A stretch of 64,000 nucleotides of DNA, taken from positions 65,908,501 through 65,972,500 of the forward strand of contig JAZHRO010000003.1 in assembly GCA_037157565.1 (NCBI GenBank). The letters are read 5' to 3'. The notes beneath the pieces were generated by a model. It made no database searches and was not told the origin of the DNA. It was given only the letters and a program-made list of their open reading frames with translations. The position numbers and the translations under genes are program-made. This document shows positions 19,869 through 31,718 of the stretch, piece by piece. Within the stretch, counting starts at the first letter, position 1; every line of letters begins with the position of its first letter. The stretch comes from Thalassia testudinum. Its lineage: Eukaryota > Streptophyta > Magnoliopsida > Alismatales > Hydrocharitaceae.

Positions 19869-21738
19869 TGTTTAAAAGATAAATGATGTTGCATTGCAGT
19901 ATAAGAGAAATCGCTTTGTCAACAAATAAGAATTTTTATTACTCGGATGTTGAGTTCAAGGTGGAACACATGGAGCAAATGGAATTTATTCACTAATCTC
20001 AATAAATGTAATTTGAACACTTAAATCTACTCAAAATCTAATTTAGAATATAATGTAGGAGTTTATGAATACTAAAATGTAGCAATAAAAGAGAAATTGA
20101 GAGGAATAGAATAAAAAGTTTGATTCTTCTCTTTGACTTATTCTCAGCTTCCTCTTTCTCTGCCTTTCTTTCCTTCTTCTTTCTTTTGGCTTTTGTCGGT
20201 GGCTTCCTTCTTCTTCTGTTCTTTGATTTCCTTCTCTGACATTCTCTTCTTCTTTAGCTTTCCTCTTTCTTCTTTCTCTACCGACTCTTATAATAGTGCC
20301 TTTCTCCTTCTTTGTCTTCTTCTGCCTTGATTTCTCCTTCCTTCTTCTTCCTTGGCCTTGGCCTCTTCTTCCTTCCTTAGCTTCCTCTTTCTTCTTCTTT
20401 ATCTTCTTCTTCTTCCTTGATTTCTTTCCTTCAGATTTGCCTTGCCCTTTTCTTCAGCCGCACCCTTCTCTGCTATAGTGCCTTTTCTTTTTCTACAGCC
20501 CTTTGCTTTTCCTCAGCTTCCTTAGCTTCATCCCTTTGCTTTTCCTCCTTAGCTCTTCTGCAGCTGTAGCTTCCTCTCCCTGCTTCCTTTCCCTTCACAT
20601 GCGAGTGCAAAACCTACCCCTACTCTCCCCCACGTACACTCTCTCTCTATTTCTCTCTTCAGTTCACTCATCCAGAGCCAGCCAATCGGGTGTCGGGTTA
20701 AGTCACGTGCACCTGGGTCTAGGCGCACCGACGTGGGTGGTGCATGAGGAGTGTTGGGTAAACGGGTCAGGTAGCCAGGTCCGTGTAGCATGGGTTGCAG
20801 ACGAGGCAGGTGAGCAGGCGAGGAGACCTCACCCTGTGATTTGAGGCAACAAGGTAGAAACACAAAATCAATATAAACCACTCACCTGCACCCAATGTTT
20901 TTGAGGTGGGACTAAAAGTCCCACCCGCTTAGCTCGAGCACCTACAGGAGGTTCTCTGCCTACTTGCTGCAACAAGGTGCTCTCTCAAGGCCGTTCTCTG
21001 TCTGGATGTGTGCGCAAACTCATTCCACATCACCTAGACTTATTCACCAGGAACGAAGGATGCAAGCTTCTTCGAGCTGGCGCTAATGGCGGTGGAGGCT
21101 CGGTCCTGCGATCACTCAATACGGCCTTGCGGCATCATTAAACCACACGGGGACCTTCACCATGACACGGTGAAGGTGTCTAGGTGGGTGGCTGGCCACG
21201 GGGTGGCCTAGGCATGCGTGCCTAGGTCGCTCTGTGTCCATGAAAGTGGGTTTGGTCGGGGGGCGAGTGTGGAGGTGATGGCTGTCGATGGAGATGGGGA
21301 AAATTCTCAGTGGATGATGGCAGAGGTTTTGAGGGGTCTGGCTAGGCATGTGGATGCGTGGAGCGATGGATGTGCCTTCGTCGGTGGTTGGCTGGAGATG
21401 AGGAAAATGGTGGTGGTTTGCTGCGTCGAGGGGTTGAAAGTAAAAATAAAGAAAGGGGAAATGAAGAGAGGAGAGAGGGAAAGAGATTTAACCTAATTTA
21501 ATGGATGAAGGGGGCAGGAGAGCGGCTGGCCGTACCTGCCACCACCGGAGAAGAAAGTTCCAATGGAGGGAGAACGGTGACGAAGAAGGGGTATTAGGCG
21601 CCAGTGTTGGTGCGACATGACGCGGAGGAAGGAGGTGGAGACGACTCTGCCACTGGTATTGTGTTAGAGTGACAAGAAGGAGGAGGAGGAGTCGCTGGAG
21701 CCTGCTGGACACTTGGCTGGAGGAGAAGAGAAGAAATT
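19869..21738 (-). mobile_element. 3' LTR of element G (family 1), lacking its first third
   Basis: The minus-strand sequence from about 21738 aligns with 54245 onward in the solo LTR (CTCCTCC(A/G)GCCAAGTG, then CACAATACCAGTGG), and the end CTTTTAAACA matches the LTR end by length from the TATACT block. About 1 kb of LTR start, including the TATA region, is missing. Instead the sequence runs directly into G protease. A CT-rich tract (20110-20560) is the complement of the purine tract in the solo LTR. The candidate target duplication ATCGG is at 19864-19868. Confidence 0.7.
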
Positions 21739-22360
21739 TTATCCTTCTTTGAGACCTCAAAAATATTAAATCGATTTATTTTATTCCCGGAGGTGATTTT
21801 TATATCTCTTGATTCACAATCAATCCTTGCCTTGGCAGTGGTCAAGAAAGGTCATCCCAAAATAATCAAGGTGTGGTTAAGCTGTTTTGGTGCTTCCATG
21901 TCAAGGATATGAAATCAACAAGGTAATGCAAATTATTAACCTTGACTAAAACATTTTCCAAGAGACCCCTTAGTTTGTAATAGATCTATCGGCCAACTGC
22001 AGGGTTATGTTAGTGTGTTTTAGGTGGCCTAGACCTAGTTTCCTATGTAGTGAAGTAGGGATCACATTAATGGAAGCACCCAAGTCAAGGAGGGCCCAGT
22101 CAAAAGTAATGTTTCCTATTGTGCAGGAAATCAATGGGGCTCCTGGGTCTTGCTTCTTAGGGGGTAGCTTGTTTAAGATTAGTGTGCTTGTGTTGTCAGA
22201 CAAGACTACTCTCCTAGTGTTTTCAGATTCCACTTTACACTTCTCTTTATATGAATTCAATAAAGCTTTGGCGTAGGCAGGGATCGATCCAATAGTCACA
22301 AGGAGTAAAATGATTGTCAATTTGAAAGCCTGAAGTAAGGACATCCTTTCCTCTAATTTC
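21739..22360 (-). pseudogene. Element G retropepsin (protease) remnant
   Basis: The minus frame 22344-21970 has ALLDLGASINVIP, the gypsy aspartic-protease active site (D-L/S-G-A), with downstream LQLADRS. The next frame carries PFLTTAKARIDCESRDIKI-like sequence up to the deletion junction near 21738. Protease would mature Gag-Pol. RT, RNase H and integrase are absent: the sequence passes straight into the middle of the 3' LTR. Confidence 0.8.
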
Positions 22361-23737
22361 TCCTCCGGTGTTTTCTATTTGGCCATACAACAACATACTC
22401 CCAAATCAGACTCTGATGTTTTGTTGATTACATTCTTAGTTGGGAGTCTAGAAATCTTATTATGGGTCTTAATGTTATTGACGTGGGGTTGGGTAGGACC
22501 CTTGTATCTGCTACCACTCCTCAAGGTGATGGTATTTGCAGTGGCAAAGTGCTGTTGGTTAGTACATTAGGGGAGGTTGGGGAAAACAGTAAACTCCTGG
22601 TTGATTATGGTAGGAACTTGGTTAGCTTCGGGAGGGGCTAGGGTAGCCTGATAGATAGCATGAGCTTGAGCATGTGGCTCCCCACTATTACCAAACCCTT
22701 GAGGCCCAATGCCTCAGTTTTACACATTCCTTGGGTTTGGTATAGGCTATGATGGTAGAGATCCAGGTTGTCGGTTGTTTGTACTAAGTCCAGATTGCAA
22801 GGTGTCCAGTGAAGTCTTCATTTGTTGCATGCGTTGGAGCATTGACCCTTGCATTTCTACCATTTTTAGGTTTGAATCAGCCTGCCCGACGAGTTGTTGG
22901 GCATTCCACATGGGCTGACTAACCTGATTTGGGAGTAGCTGAGTATATACATGACCCTGACCCACTGGTTTTTACAGTACATAGTTGTTGGGTCGATATT
23001 GGGTTTGCTGCCCCTGATATTTCAAGGAGAAGTTAGCGTGATTTTTCAACCAGAATTATAAGAGTTTGAGTAAGGGTTAGACCTAGCATTCTCTTGTACA
23101 GGATAAACATCCTCAGAAGATGAGGATGAAGGGTAAGAAGGATCAAAGAAACTGCAATCAAAGGCTCTAGTTTGGAACCCATATGGTTCCGAGAACTTCC
23201 GGCTCAAAGGTCGAGCTGACTCAAGTTGATTCACAAATTCTTGTCCCATAGGAGATTGTGAAGAATGGAGTCCTGAGCTCTAGGCTTGAGTGGATCTAGA
23301 AGTATTAGAGTTTTCGGACATCCGCTCTTCCATTTGTTTAGCAACCAGATCCATCTTATCTAATTTATTGCAGATCAATTCCATATCAAATGTATGAGAA
23401 TCTTGGACCTCATTGGCATTTGATCTAGTTTGTTGGGATCGGTTGAAGGTTTCCATGGAGGCATGGTTTATAGAGTTTTCTCTCATTTCCTCGAACAAAT
23501 CATACATGCTATCTGCATCTTTGTTAAGGAAATTTTCTTTGTAAGAAGCATCCACATGATGACGAAGTTGATCATTCAACCGTGGTAGAAAATCTTCACG
23601 AGTTGCCATTTAGGCAGCTCAAGGTGTGGACACTTCAATAATAGATCCTGGAATAGCTCCCAGGCCTCATGAAACGGTTCCCCCGATCGATGGGCGAAAG
23701 TGGTGATTGCCTGTCGCAAAGCATTGGTGTTGTCGCG
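22361..23737 (-). pseudogene. Element G gag remnant
   Basis: Minus-strand Gag with ALRQAITTFAHRSGE, then FHEAWELFQDLLLKCPH and a second open stretch 23609-23280 (QLRHHVDAS, NKLDKMDLV) followed by a Ser/Tyr-rich region 23249-23046. Later codons up to protease contain several stops. The N-terminus is missing because the F LTR is inserted at 23738; no leader or primer site separates that LTR from Gag, which shows insertion rather than a 5' LTR of the same element. Confidence 0.75.
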
Positions 23738-26390
23738 TGAAATCGATGTTTTCAAATACTTCGTCGTAGTATAGTCGAAATCATACAAAAACAAATACAA
23801 TTTATACTCGAATTTTAAAGTTTGAGGTCGTTCGCTAGGAGCAAGTATTGCAATTAATCTCAAGATCACAATATAACCACAAAGATGAGCAATTTATAAT
23901 GAAAAATCTATGCAAGAATGATATATATATGAGAATCAGTAGCAATGTGCAAAAATAATAGGGTAAAATGGTGATTTAAATCACCAATTACCCTTTACAA
24001 TTATACCAAATAAATGCACAGTATCAACCAAGTAATTCCACGCAAGATAAGTAAGCAATATAGCCTCAGAAGTACAAAGTGGTGGAATCAAATGCCGGAT
24101 GCTTAGGATAGATGACTTAAACAACCCCTGCTACAGTGCGTGTGCACTGTTCTTCTTCTTCTTCTCTTCTCTGCTTTGCCCTTTCTCAAGTCACGCACGG
24201 AGGCAAAGGCCTCTTCTCCTCAAATGTTAGAGAGTTAGAGAGTGAGGCAAAACCCCCCTTCCTCTCTCTCTCTCTCTTTCCTTCTCTTCTTTCTCTCAAT
24301 GACCAAGGGTTAGCCAGGTAATCAGGTAGGAACAGTAACCAGATTCGGGTGTAGGTTTGCGGGCATGATTGCAGGCGAGTAGTGGGGCTAGGAGGGTTAA
24401 GCAGGTGAGGGTGCATGAGGGACCCGACCCTTATGTATTGGGCGAGGATTCGGATGTAGAAAAACAACTTATGCGCTGCGGCACATCTGAGATCCCACGA
24501 TGTGGGACTATCTTGGCTGCTGTTCTTCGTGTGAGAGCAGTGACTGAGGCTGGTCGAATTAAGGGCGAGGGAGTAGTCAACGCTCCAAATTGAAAGCTTA
24601 GGTGTCTTCTTGGAAGGGTTCCGCACTGCCTGGAGGAAGTGCCTGGGCCTACTGTGGCAAGAATGCTTGCTTCAAGCTCTTTGAAGGAGCTCTGTCAATG
24701 GCAATGCTGGTCGAATACCTGAAATGAAGAAAATGGCCTAAGCGTCTTGTCAAAATAGCTCAGTAGATGCGCACAGGTGCGGTGAAGGTGGTGGTGGCAG
24801 TGGCATGCTATGCGAGTGGTTGGAAGTGGCTGGTGAAGGCGGAGAATGGTGGCGGAAGTTGGGTTATTCAATAGGGTGAATAAGAGATCAAAGCCCCAAA
24901 TTTCTTTGGGGCTTTTGATTAGTGGAGCGAGGCATCGCTCGCTGACTTGGTGGTGGGCGGAGAGATGGTCTGTAGCGGCTGGAATGTCTCGCCAGAGGTA
25001 CGCCAGCGAGGAGGAAGATAGAGGCATGGATGGCGTAGGAGTGGTCGATTCAAAGTTGTTTTGATATGGTGGTGATGTGCAGATAATGACTCGTCGAGAC
25101 TATGTAGCGGACGAAGGGGGGCGGAGATGGTGCCGGGTTTGGTATGGTCGGCGTCGGAGACAAAGGTGTTTCAGAGGTGGATAACGATGACGATGAAGGG
25201 ATAGAGAGCAACTCATCGATATTGTGAGGTGTGGAAAGACATGGGGAAGAAGAACCAGCCACCTATCGTACGTGGCGGTCGGTGAAGAGATCGGAGGTGG
25301 AGAGTCATCGGAGGGAGGTGGAGTGAGCCGGAGGTTGAGGAAGAAGAGGGGTTTTTGGCTCTATTTTTCGCTAAGGAGGTAAAGGATGTCATGAGAGGTC
25401 TTTTATACGGCTCAGGAGAGCTTGGAGAACAGGAAATAAGCTCCATAGCTTGCTTGGGATTCAAGAAGAACCCCACTAATTTCATGGGTTCACACACAAG
25501 AATCAGAGGGAGTTAGGAGTTGAAATTGATCCCAATAGGTTTCCCTAGGTGTGACATCAATCCCACCAAATTTGGTGGGATTTTATTGAAGTTTGAGTAG
25601 AATTTCAACCGGTCAAAGCTAGCCTGGAGGTCAGTTAACCTCCAATGGTGGTAAGGACTAAATTGTAAAGATGGTGGAGAAGTTAGAGGGTATTTTGCAA
25701 ATATTTCAAAAGCTGAGGAGCTATTTGAGAGAATAAGAGTTAGACTTGGACCAAAATGCAAATTAGTTCAAGATGATCTCAGATTGGGCCCAAATTTTGG
25801 TACAAGCCTAATTTGGATCCAAAAAATCTAATGGTGAAGTTAGATTTTAGTTTTAACCAAGTTTGACTGGATAATTTATGCAAAATCCTAAATTAAGGTA
25901 ATTGTCTGTCTAAGACTTTATTTTAGGTTAAATTAGGTTCAGATGGTCAAATGAAAGCTACCACACCTTAAAGAATATTTTTCTATAATTTTTAAAAGGT
26001 TTATATGAATTTTATCATAAACAAAAACCTAAGTTAATTAAACGAGTCTATTTTTAGGATTTCTGATGTTATTTAATTCTTGAAATGCGTAAAAACCCAT
26101 TTCATTCCACATGAACCCACTTATTCGACATTAATGACCATATGACCTTTAATAAACCCCCTGTTTTTAGGGTTTCTAATGTTATTTAATTCTTGAAATG
26201 CATGAAATATTTCTTGGTTATTTTGTATTTATGGAATGCTGTTAATTTTGTAGAAATAACCTTGTATTCTTCTCTTCTTTACAAAATAGGATAATATGCC
26301 CTTAGAACCTTGTGATGGATATGTAGGAGCATTTATCAATCTTTTTAGACCAAATTGAGCTAGTTATGGCTCATGATGATGTTCCCATCA
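23738..26390 (-). mobile_element. 3' LTR of element F (family 1)
   Basis: 2.65 kb on the minus strand from TGATGGGAACATCATCATGAGCC (26390, split match to LTR A start) to ATCGATTTCA (23738). TATAAAA is at 25406-25400. It is preceded by a polypurine tract, so it is a 3' LTR. It interrupts G gag; TCGCG (23733-23737) is the expected target duplication. No genes inside; the short open frames differ on both strands and look like chance. Confidence 0.82.
25400..25406 (-). promoter_or_regulatory. TATA box of LTR F
   Basis: TATAAAA on the minus strand in context CGTATAAAAGACC, about 985 bp into the LTR, matching the position in LTR A (about 915) and S1 (about 936). Confidence 0.6.
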
Positions 26391-26966
26391 TACCCCCATG
26401 CCTAGCTTTTGCTAGTCCTTTAGCAAAATTCTATGGATAAAACCAATTATCTAGGTTGGATGTAACTGTCAGGATGCCATACTATGCCGCATCTCTAGGA
26501 ATCAGATCTTAATACCAATAATAGGCCTAGAGGCACTCAAGTACCAGCCCAGATCAATACCTAACTAGCTCTCACCTCAGTCTTCTGCGAAGGTTTCTAA
26601 GGCCTGCAGGAACTATCCTAAGGTTCATTGGACCCAGCAGTTAAAGCACCCGTGCATGTAACATGGTTAGCCTAGGTTCAGTTTGCCAGTGCATGTTTTG
26701 TAAGAGAGCGGGATAGAGGAAGATTTTCATTTATGGAGAGCTTTCTCGCTCTTTTTCTTTTCATTATATTTCTCCTTAGATCCAACCTCGGATTGGCGCT
26801 AAACGCGTTCTGTATCGGATTCCTTGTCCCTACCATCAATCCTCGTAGGGTCTCTGGCAATCGATAGTTTGAGATAGCACCGCCCATGGCAACCTCCAGA
26901 ACCCTGGATTTCGACACTTTGGGATAGTGCTACCCATGGAGTTCTGTAGCTAAATCCAGACCCTAG
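26391..26966 (-). mobile_element. Element F, PPT and 3' noncoding region, proximal part
   Basis: The PPT (minus: TAGGCATGGGGGTA) is at 26391-26404. The region aligns base by base with the reverse complement of 86-633 in A. It stops at 26966 where element C is inserted, and the alignment resumes at 41555. Confidence 0.85.
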
Positions 26967-27663
26967 TGATGTAGACACATCCATTTAGGTTAAAATGCCT
27001 ATTTATGCATGTTCCTAAGCTTAGCTTTGCATTCCATATTATAAATATTACATAGCATGTATCATTCTGCATTTAGAGTAGTTGTGTATATTTTAGGTTA
27101 ATTGCATCCTTTTTGTGGTCAAGAGAGAAGGAGATTTAATTCGGAGCCTTGGATTGACGATTCGATTGTACGGATCTGATCAGGACGACAATCGAAGTCC
27201 AATACCTCCAAAATTGTCTTAATTGGAGTCCATAGCACCATATGCAGTCCAAGGAAGATCGACAACCAAGGGACTAGGTGATGTAATTTGGAGCTTTAAA
27301 CGACAAATCTGACCGCGTGGATGGATTCGGATCGACGATTGCAGCCCAACGGCGTGAAAATCGACTCAATCCTGTAGTAGCCCCTACAACGGAAAGAAGA
27401 TGGACAACCTAGATTGCGCCATGTGGTGCAGCCCAAATAACCCATGTGCAGGCAAGCGTCACTGCACGTGCATAGTAGCACGTGTGCGAGCAAAGGCACG
27501 CATGGGCATCAGCGTAGCAGGCATGCATGGGCGCACGGAGCGTGCGCCAGTGCAGTGGTTGGTGGGCACTTGGGATGTCTTCAACGACGTTTGCGGTGGA
27601 TCTTCAGTGACGTTTATGACTGTCACTAAATGTCCTGTACACGAAATTGATCCTTTCATCCAC

Positions 27664-27670
27664 TATAAAA
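27664..27670 (+). promoter_or_regulatory. TATA box of LTR C
   Basis: CACTATAAAAGGACC, a strong plant TATA context. The 3' LTR has the decayed form TTTAAAAGGGCCC near 40860. Confidence 0.65.
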
Positions 27671-28540
27671 GGACCTTTACCCACCTCATTCTTCTTCATC
27701 TCTTCCTTTCTTCTCCTCACCACCTCCAAGGCTTTAGAGAGAGCTTGTCCCAAGCCTGGGATGCTCCTCTATAGTAGAATCAAATAATTTTTCCCCACCT
27801 CTCATCCTCCTTCGTGGAGCATCCCGTGGCTGTCCTCTCACCTCCCTTCGGGAAGAAGATCCTCACTGTGATGTCATCCTACCTTGCCCTCCGTCCACCA
27901 CCTCCATCCTGGTTCGTCCCGCTCCTCACTGATTGAGCAGCAATCATAGGTCTTAATTGACCTAAATTAGGCTAGGACTTAGCATAAGTTAGGGTTATTC
28001 ATACATGCATACGCATTATCTGCATCTTTTCTGCTTTCCTTTAGCTATGCATAAAATAATGTTATAATGTGCTGATTAAGTGCATTATGTCGATTACAGG
28101 GAATAAGCTGATCAGGAGCTAGTTTTGAAGCTAGATCAGGAATAATAGGAGTTGTAGCAGAGCTAGAGCAGAATGCCTAGTTTAGATGTTGGAATGATAA
28201 TGTAAGGGGGTTAAAGGTTTTCTATTCTATTAAGTAGAAATAAAATAGTAAAATGTGAAGAGCTTAGGTCCATCCTAGTCCTAGGATAGCCTAGACACTT
28301 CCCCAAGCCTTAGCCACCCGTAAATTAGGTCACAACACCCTAGGAAGCCCTAAAACCCTAGTTCCAACCCTTCTCTGGACGTCCAGATAAGTTTTAAGAC
28401 ATCCAGGACCCTTAGCCAACTCCCGCACACTTCAAACCCACTTCTTCAGTGTTATTAGACGTCCAGACACTTTGTCAGACGTCCAATTTCTGCAGAATAC
28501 CCAAAACAGAACCCGAAACCCTTCCTGACTCTGATTGGAT

Positions 28541-29330
28541 GTCCAGACAACAAGTCTGGACTTCTGATTTTTGAGTATAAGATGTTTGATTCTATAATTA
28601 GACGTCTGATACTGCTCTCCAATTCCTGTTTTGAGATTTAAGCCTTGATCTTGGATCTCTAGGTCCCTAAACCCAATTCCAACCCCATAGGAACCTAAAT
28701 TAAGGTGCCATAACCCTAGTACATCACCTCTAGACCTCCCTAAGGACCTAATTAGGTCCTCACTAAACCTAATTGACTTGGATCTTAGTCAATTCCATCA
28801 GCCTATTCAATTGGACTCATTGAGTCCAATTGAGCCCTGATCTCAGCACACACTGTCCAATTGGACTCAGTGAGAGTCCAATTGACCTAGTCCTGACTTA
28901 ATTGAGTTGTTTTACTCTCAATTAAGTTTCCACACACCCAATTAAACTTGTATTAAGTTTAATTTCACTTTCCCTTAGTGAATTAGGGTTTATAACCCTA
29001 ATTTGAGACCTACCTTGACCTAAACCCATTAGAACCCAACCTAATCAACCTAGCCACCTAAGTTTCGACCCACACACACCCACACACACCATCCACACGA
29101 AAATATCTAGCCTAGAGTTCTCTAGAACTCTCTACCATGTGTGGTTGCCTTGGTTGCCAAAAATAGCAACCAAGAGCCATTCAATTTTTAGTTCCACATT
29201 TGGTGGATCTAAAAACCACCATCCACCCTCTCTCTCTCACTCTCCCATGAGCTCCCACCATAGGCCTCTCTAGAGAATTCCATAATTCTCTAGAGAGCTT
29301 CCATTGGGTCTATAAAAAGACCCCAGGGGT
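28541..29330. repeat. Chain of inverted repeats in LTR S2, ending at the TATA box
   Basis: Successive inverted repeats: 28541-28561 (8-bp arms), 28743-28760 (18-bp palindrome AGGACCTAATTAGGTCCT), 28771-28794 (8), 28807-28833 (13), 28858-28884 (11), 28897-28926 (10), 28940-28964 (10), 28981-29003 (10), 29114-29131 (8), 29149-29174 (9), 29266-29297 (14, CTCTCTAGAGAATT) and 29306-29323 (GGGTCT/AGACCC around the TATA box). Arms are perfect; loops are 0-10 nt. Confidence 0.9.
29311..29317 (+). promoter_or_regulatory. TATA box of LTR S2 within a hairpin
   Basis: TATAAAA overlaps the inverted repeat GGGTCT-ATAAAA-AGACCC (29306-29323). The 5' LTR of B keeps the hairpin (47973-47990) but has TATGAAAA. 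Confidence 0.65.
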
Positions 29331-30542
29331 GGCCATTGGCACCCATTCACTCCCTTGGCAATTTCTCTCCATTGGTGCCATTCACGCCACCTCCACTTAG
29401 CCACTCACTCCACCTCCACGAGCTCACTACCACCACCATGGAGGACACCATGCCGGGATGCTGGATCGACCCTACTTCTCTCCAAGGGCCGGCCTAAGTT
29501 CCATTGGCCGCCCCTCATTCTCCTCTCGACCACTCCAAGGCCATCAGGGACCACCCCTGAATGCCCTCTATTCTTCTAGCTCTAGATCATGCTCTTCATA
29601 ATTTTTATTGCTTTCATTTACTGCTTAGTAGAGTAGTCTTACTTCTCCCCCAATGATGCATGCGAAATCCCCCCGTTGATTCTTGTATGCAATCGTTTTC
29701 TGGTAGTTAGATTTAATTTTAAGCATTCATGTATAAGCTTTCCTCTAGATTTCCTTATGCAACAACTCTCCCATGATGAATGAAAATTTCATTATATATA
29801 TATATATCTTATGTGTTTGAAATCACCTTGAGCTGAATGATTATCATATTTGCGTGATTTAAGAGCCTATTCCTTAACTGCCTATATATTATGCACAAGC
29901 ATGTTATTTAAATAAAGTAGAGCGGCTTTAAGATCGATTTCAAAAATAAAAACAATGCTTCCCAGAGACGAATGACCGGGACTCAAAGTCTCGTTATCTT
30001 TAAAAATCAAATCTTCGATGAACATTTTTGCGCAACTATACTACGATTTTCAACGACTTTCAAATGCACGAAAATGGCATTCTGTCACTCACCACCTTCT
30101 TCCAAGTGACGTCAGAGCGAGTCATCCTCCGAGCAACCGTCGAGGGGGATTCTCTCACCTATATCTTTCTTTTTGCTTTTGTAGTGTAATCTTTCCCGCT
30201 TTCTTAGTTGCAGAAAACATTTGCTTCAGAAATATGTGTGATTGTTTGTCTCTCTCTCTTATATTTTGTAAGTATATTAGTTAGATAAGAATTCATTGAC
30301 CTAATCTCTTACTTGCTAAAAGTACCAAAAAAATTAGAAGAGACAAAACGATAAAAATAAATAAAAGCGAAATGCATATTTTTTAAAAGCAAACGTTTGC
30401 CTCCTCGTGTTCGATCCGGGACTCAATTTTCGAGTTTCGGTTATAAATTTTGTCTGATTGACGGATTTTCTCACGAATCGAACTATGATGATAGGTTTTC
30501 CAAAGTCCGACATTTACACATGCAAATCCACCGCAATCATTT

Positions 30543-30560
30543 TGGCACCGTTGCTGGGGA
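30543..30560 (+). promoter_or_regulatory. Primer-binding site of element C
   Basis: TGGCACCGTTGCTGGGGA starts 3 nt after the LTR end; it differs in two positions from TGGCGCCGTTGCCGGGGA, complementary to the 3' end of tRNA-Asp and typical of Athila/Tat elements. Confidence 0.85.
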
Positions 30561-31718
30561 GACAACGTTCTTTGGTTTTCTCGCATTTTTCCACCTTAAC
30601 TTTTTAGCTCACTTTCTTCCTTTCTTTCTATGATTACAGGTGCCCTTCCAAGGTGAGCCAAAGCGGATATATTGGGGTAAAGTGTGGTTAAAGAGTTTTG
30701 TACGTTTATCCCCACCACTCCCACCTTAGATTTTATTTCGCCACACTAATAACTTAAACCCAAATCAACTTAGATGCTTTTTATAAACCCTAGGATAGAT
30801 TTGATTGTTTGATTGTCACCTCACCTCACCTCACCTCACCTTACCCACCCGCATATATTAAAAAATAGATATATTCTTCTCTTGTGGGATTTAACTGAAA
30901 GCTACACACTTAATACCCACAACTCTCATCCTAAGGCGCAAAATCACTTTGATTCTACCACTTAACCGAGATCTGACCTATGGATTCGGTACACCTTAAC
31001 TCAATACACACATAAGTGAGAAGCAATCTGATTAGGTTAAGACTTTTTGTGTGCCTTAATCAAGTGGTGCAACAGGCCGATTGATTGAGTTGTTTGGGCC
31101 GCACCACTTAAGATAAAAGTGATCCATCAAGTAGCATGCTACTTAGGATTGAACTTTAGGGCTAAACCAGGCACTTCACATTAGTTTTTGATTTCTAAAG
31201 GAATATATCATTACCAGTGCTTTCAAAACTTGGAGTGTTCTACTAAACCTGATTGAATGAACCTAAAAATTAAACCCTAAAAGCTACTAAACAAGGTTAA
31301 ACCCTGAAAGACACATCATTAAATAACCTTGTTTGCAAACCCTAGTTGTGAATTGATTATTAAGGGCACAACCCATCTAAATGGCCCATTACATTCCAAG
31401 AGCACGATCATCCCAAGCCTAACTAAAATTGAGTAGACGTTGGCCTTAAGGATTGATTCACTCTTCAAGGCTCAGATTGAGATTTTTTTCGATTAGTCTA
31501 CTTCTGCTGGTCCTTCTGATGTCTAGCTAGGGGAGTAGTGTAAAACGATCGTAGTTGGGGGGTACACTAGGAACCAGAGGCACAAGCCAAAGTTAGAACC
31601 TTCTCCTCCGCCCCTCCTTCTAACTGGTTGGATTGACCAGATAAAAGTAGACCAAATCGATTATAATCTCAAGATGGGTCTTGGGAATCTGTAGGTCTTT
31701 AGGCTAACCCACCTAAGG
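30561..31718 (+). mobile_element. Element C leader region
   Basis: Untranslated region between primer site and coding region; no domain is seen. It contains a short tandem CTCAC run (30820-30846) and, near 31540-31620, a block shared with the leader of B (AAGCCAAAG..AGAACCTTC). Confidence 0.7.

Larger units (their letters stand above)
27925..30092 (+). mobile_element. Solo LTR S2 (family 2) with CTCAC target duplication
   Basis: LTR 27930-30087 (TGATTGAGCAG...ATTCTGTCA, 2158 bp) flanked by CTCAC at 27925-27929 and 30088-30092. It aligns along its length with both LTRs of B. The empty site is preserved in the 3' LTR of C (CTCCTCACCACCTTCC near 41120). This is the expected product of recombination between the two LTRs of a former full element. 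Confidence 0.93.
26967..30539 (+). mobile_element. 5' LTR of element C, split by solo LTR S2
   Basis: Starts TGATGTAGACACATCC and ends CGCAATCA. Removing S2 and one target copy (2163 bp) leaves 1410 bp, against 1423 bp for the 3' LTR. TATAAAA is at 27664-27670. Leader-like CT-rich sequence follows the TATA. Confidence 0.88.

Noticed and set aside
23738..26390. 5' LTR of element G
   Set aside because: A polypurine tract and 3' noncoding sequence precede it, and no primer site or leader follows before Gag; it is the 3' LTR of another element inserted in gag.
27400..27774. Possible host gene after a TATA box (open frames of 124 and 61 codons)
   Set aside because: The stretch is the U3/R part of LTR C, repeated at 40560-40930 where the frames are broken.
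29070..29095. AC and AT microsatellites as features of interest
   Set aside because: Short simple repeats (also 29794-29812, 42247-42268, 47756-47785 and 63296-63308) are common in plant LTRs and say little here.
28541..29330. CRISPR-like array
   Set aside because: The repeats are different palindromes rather than one repeat with spacers, and the setting is a plant LTR.
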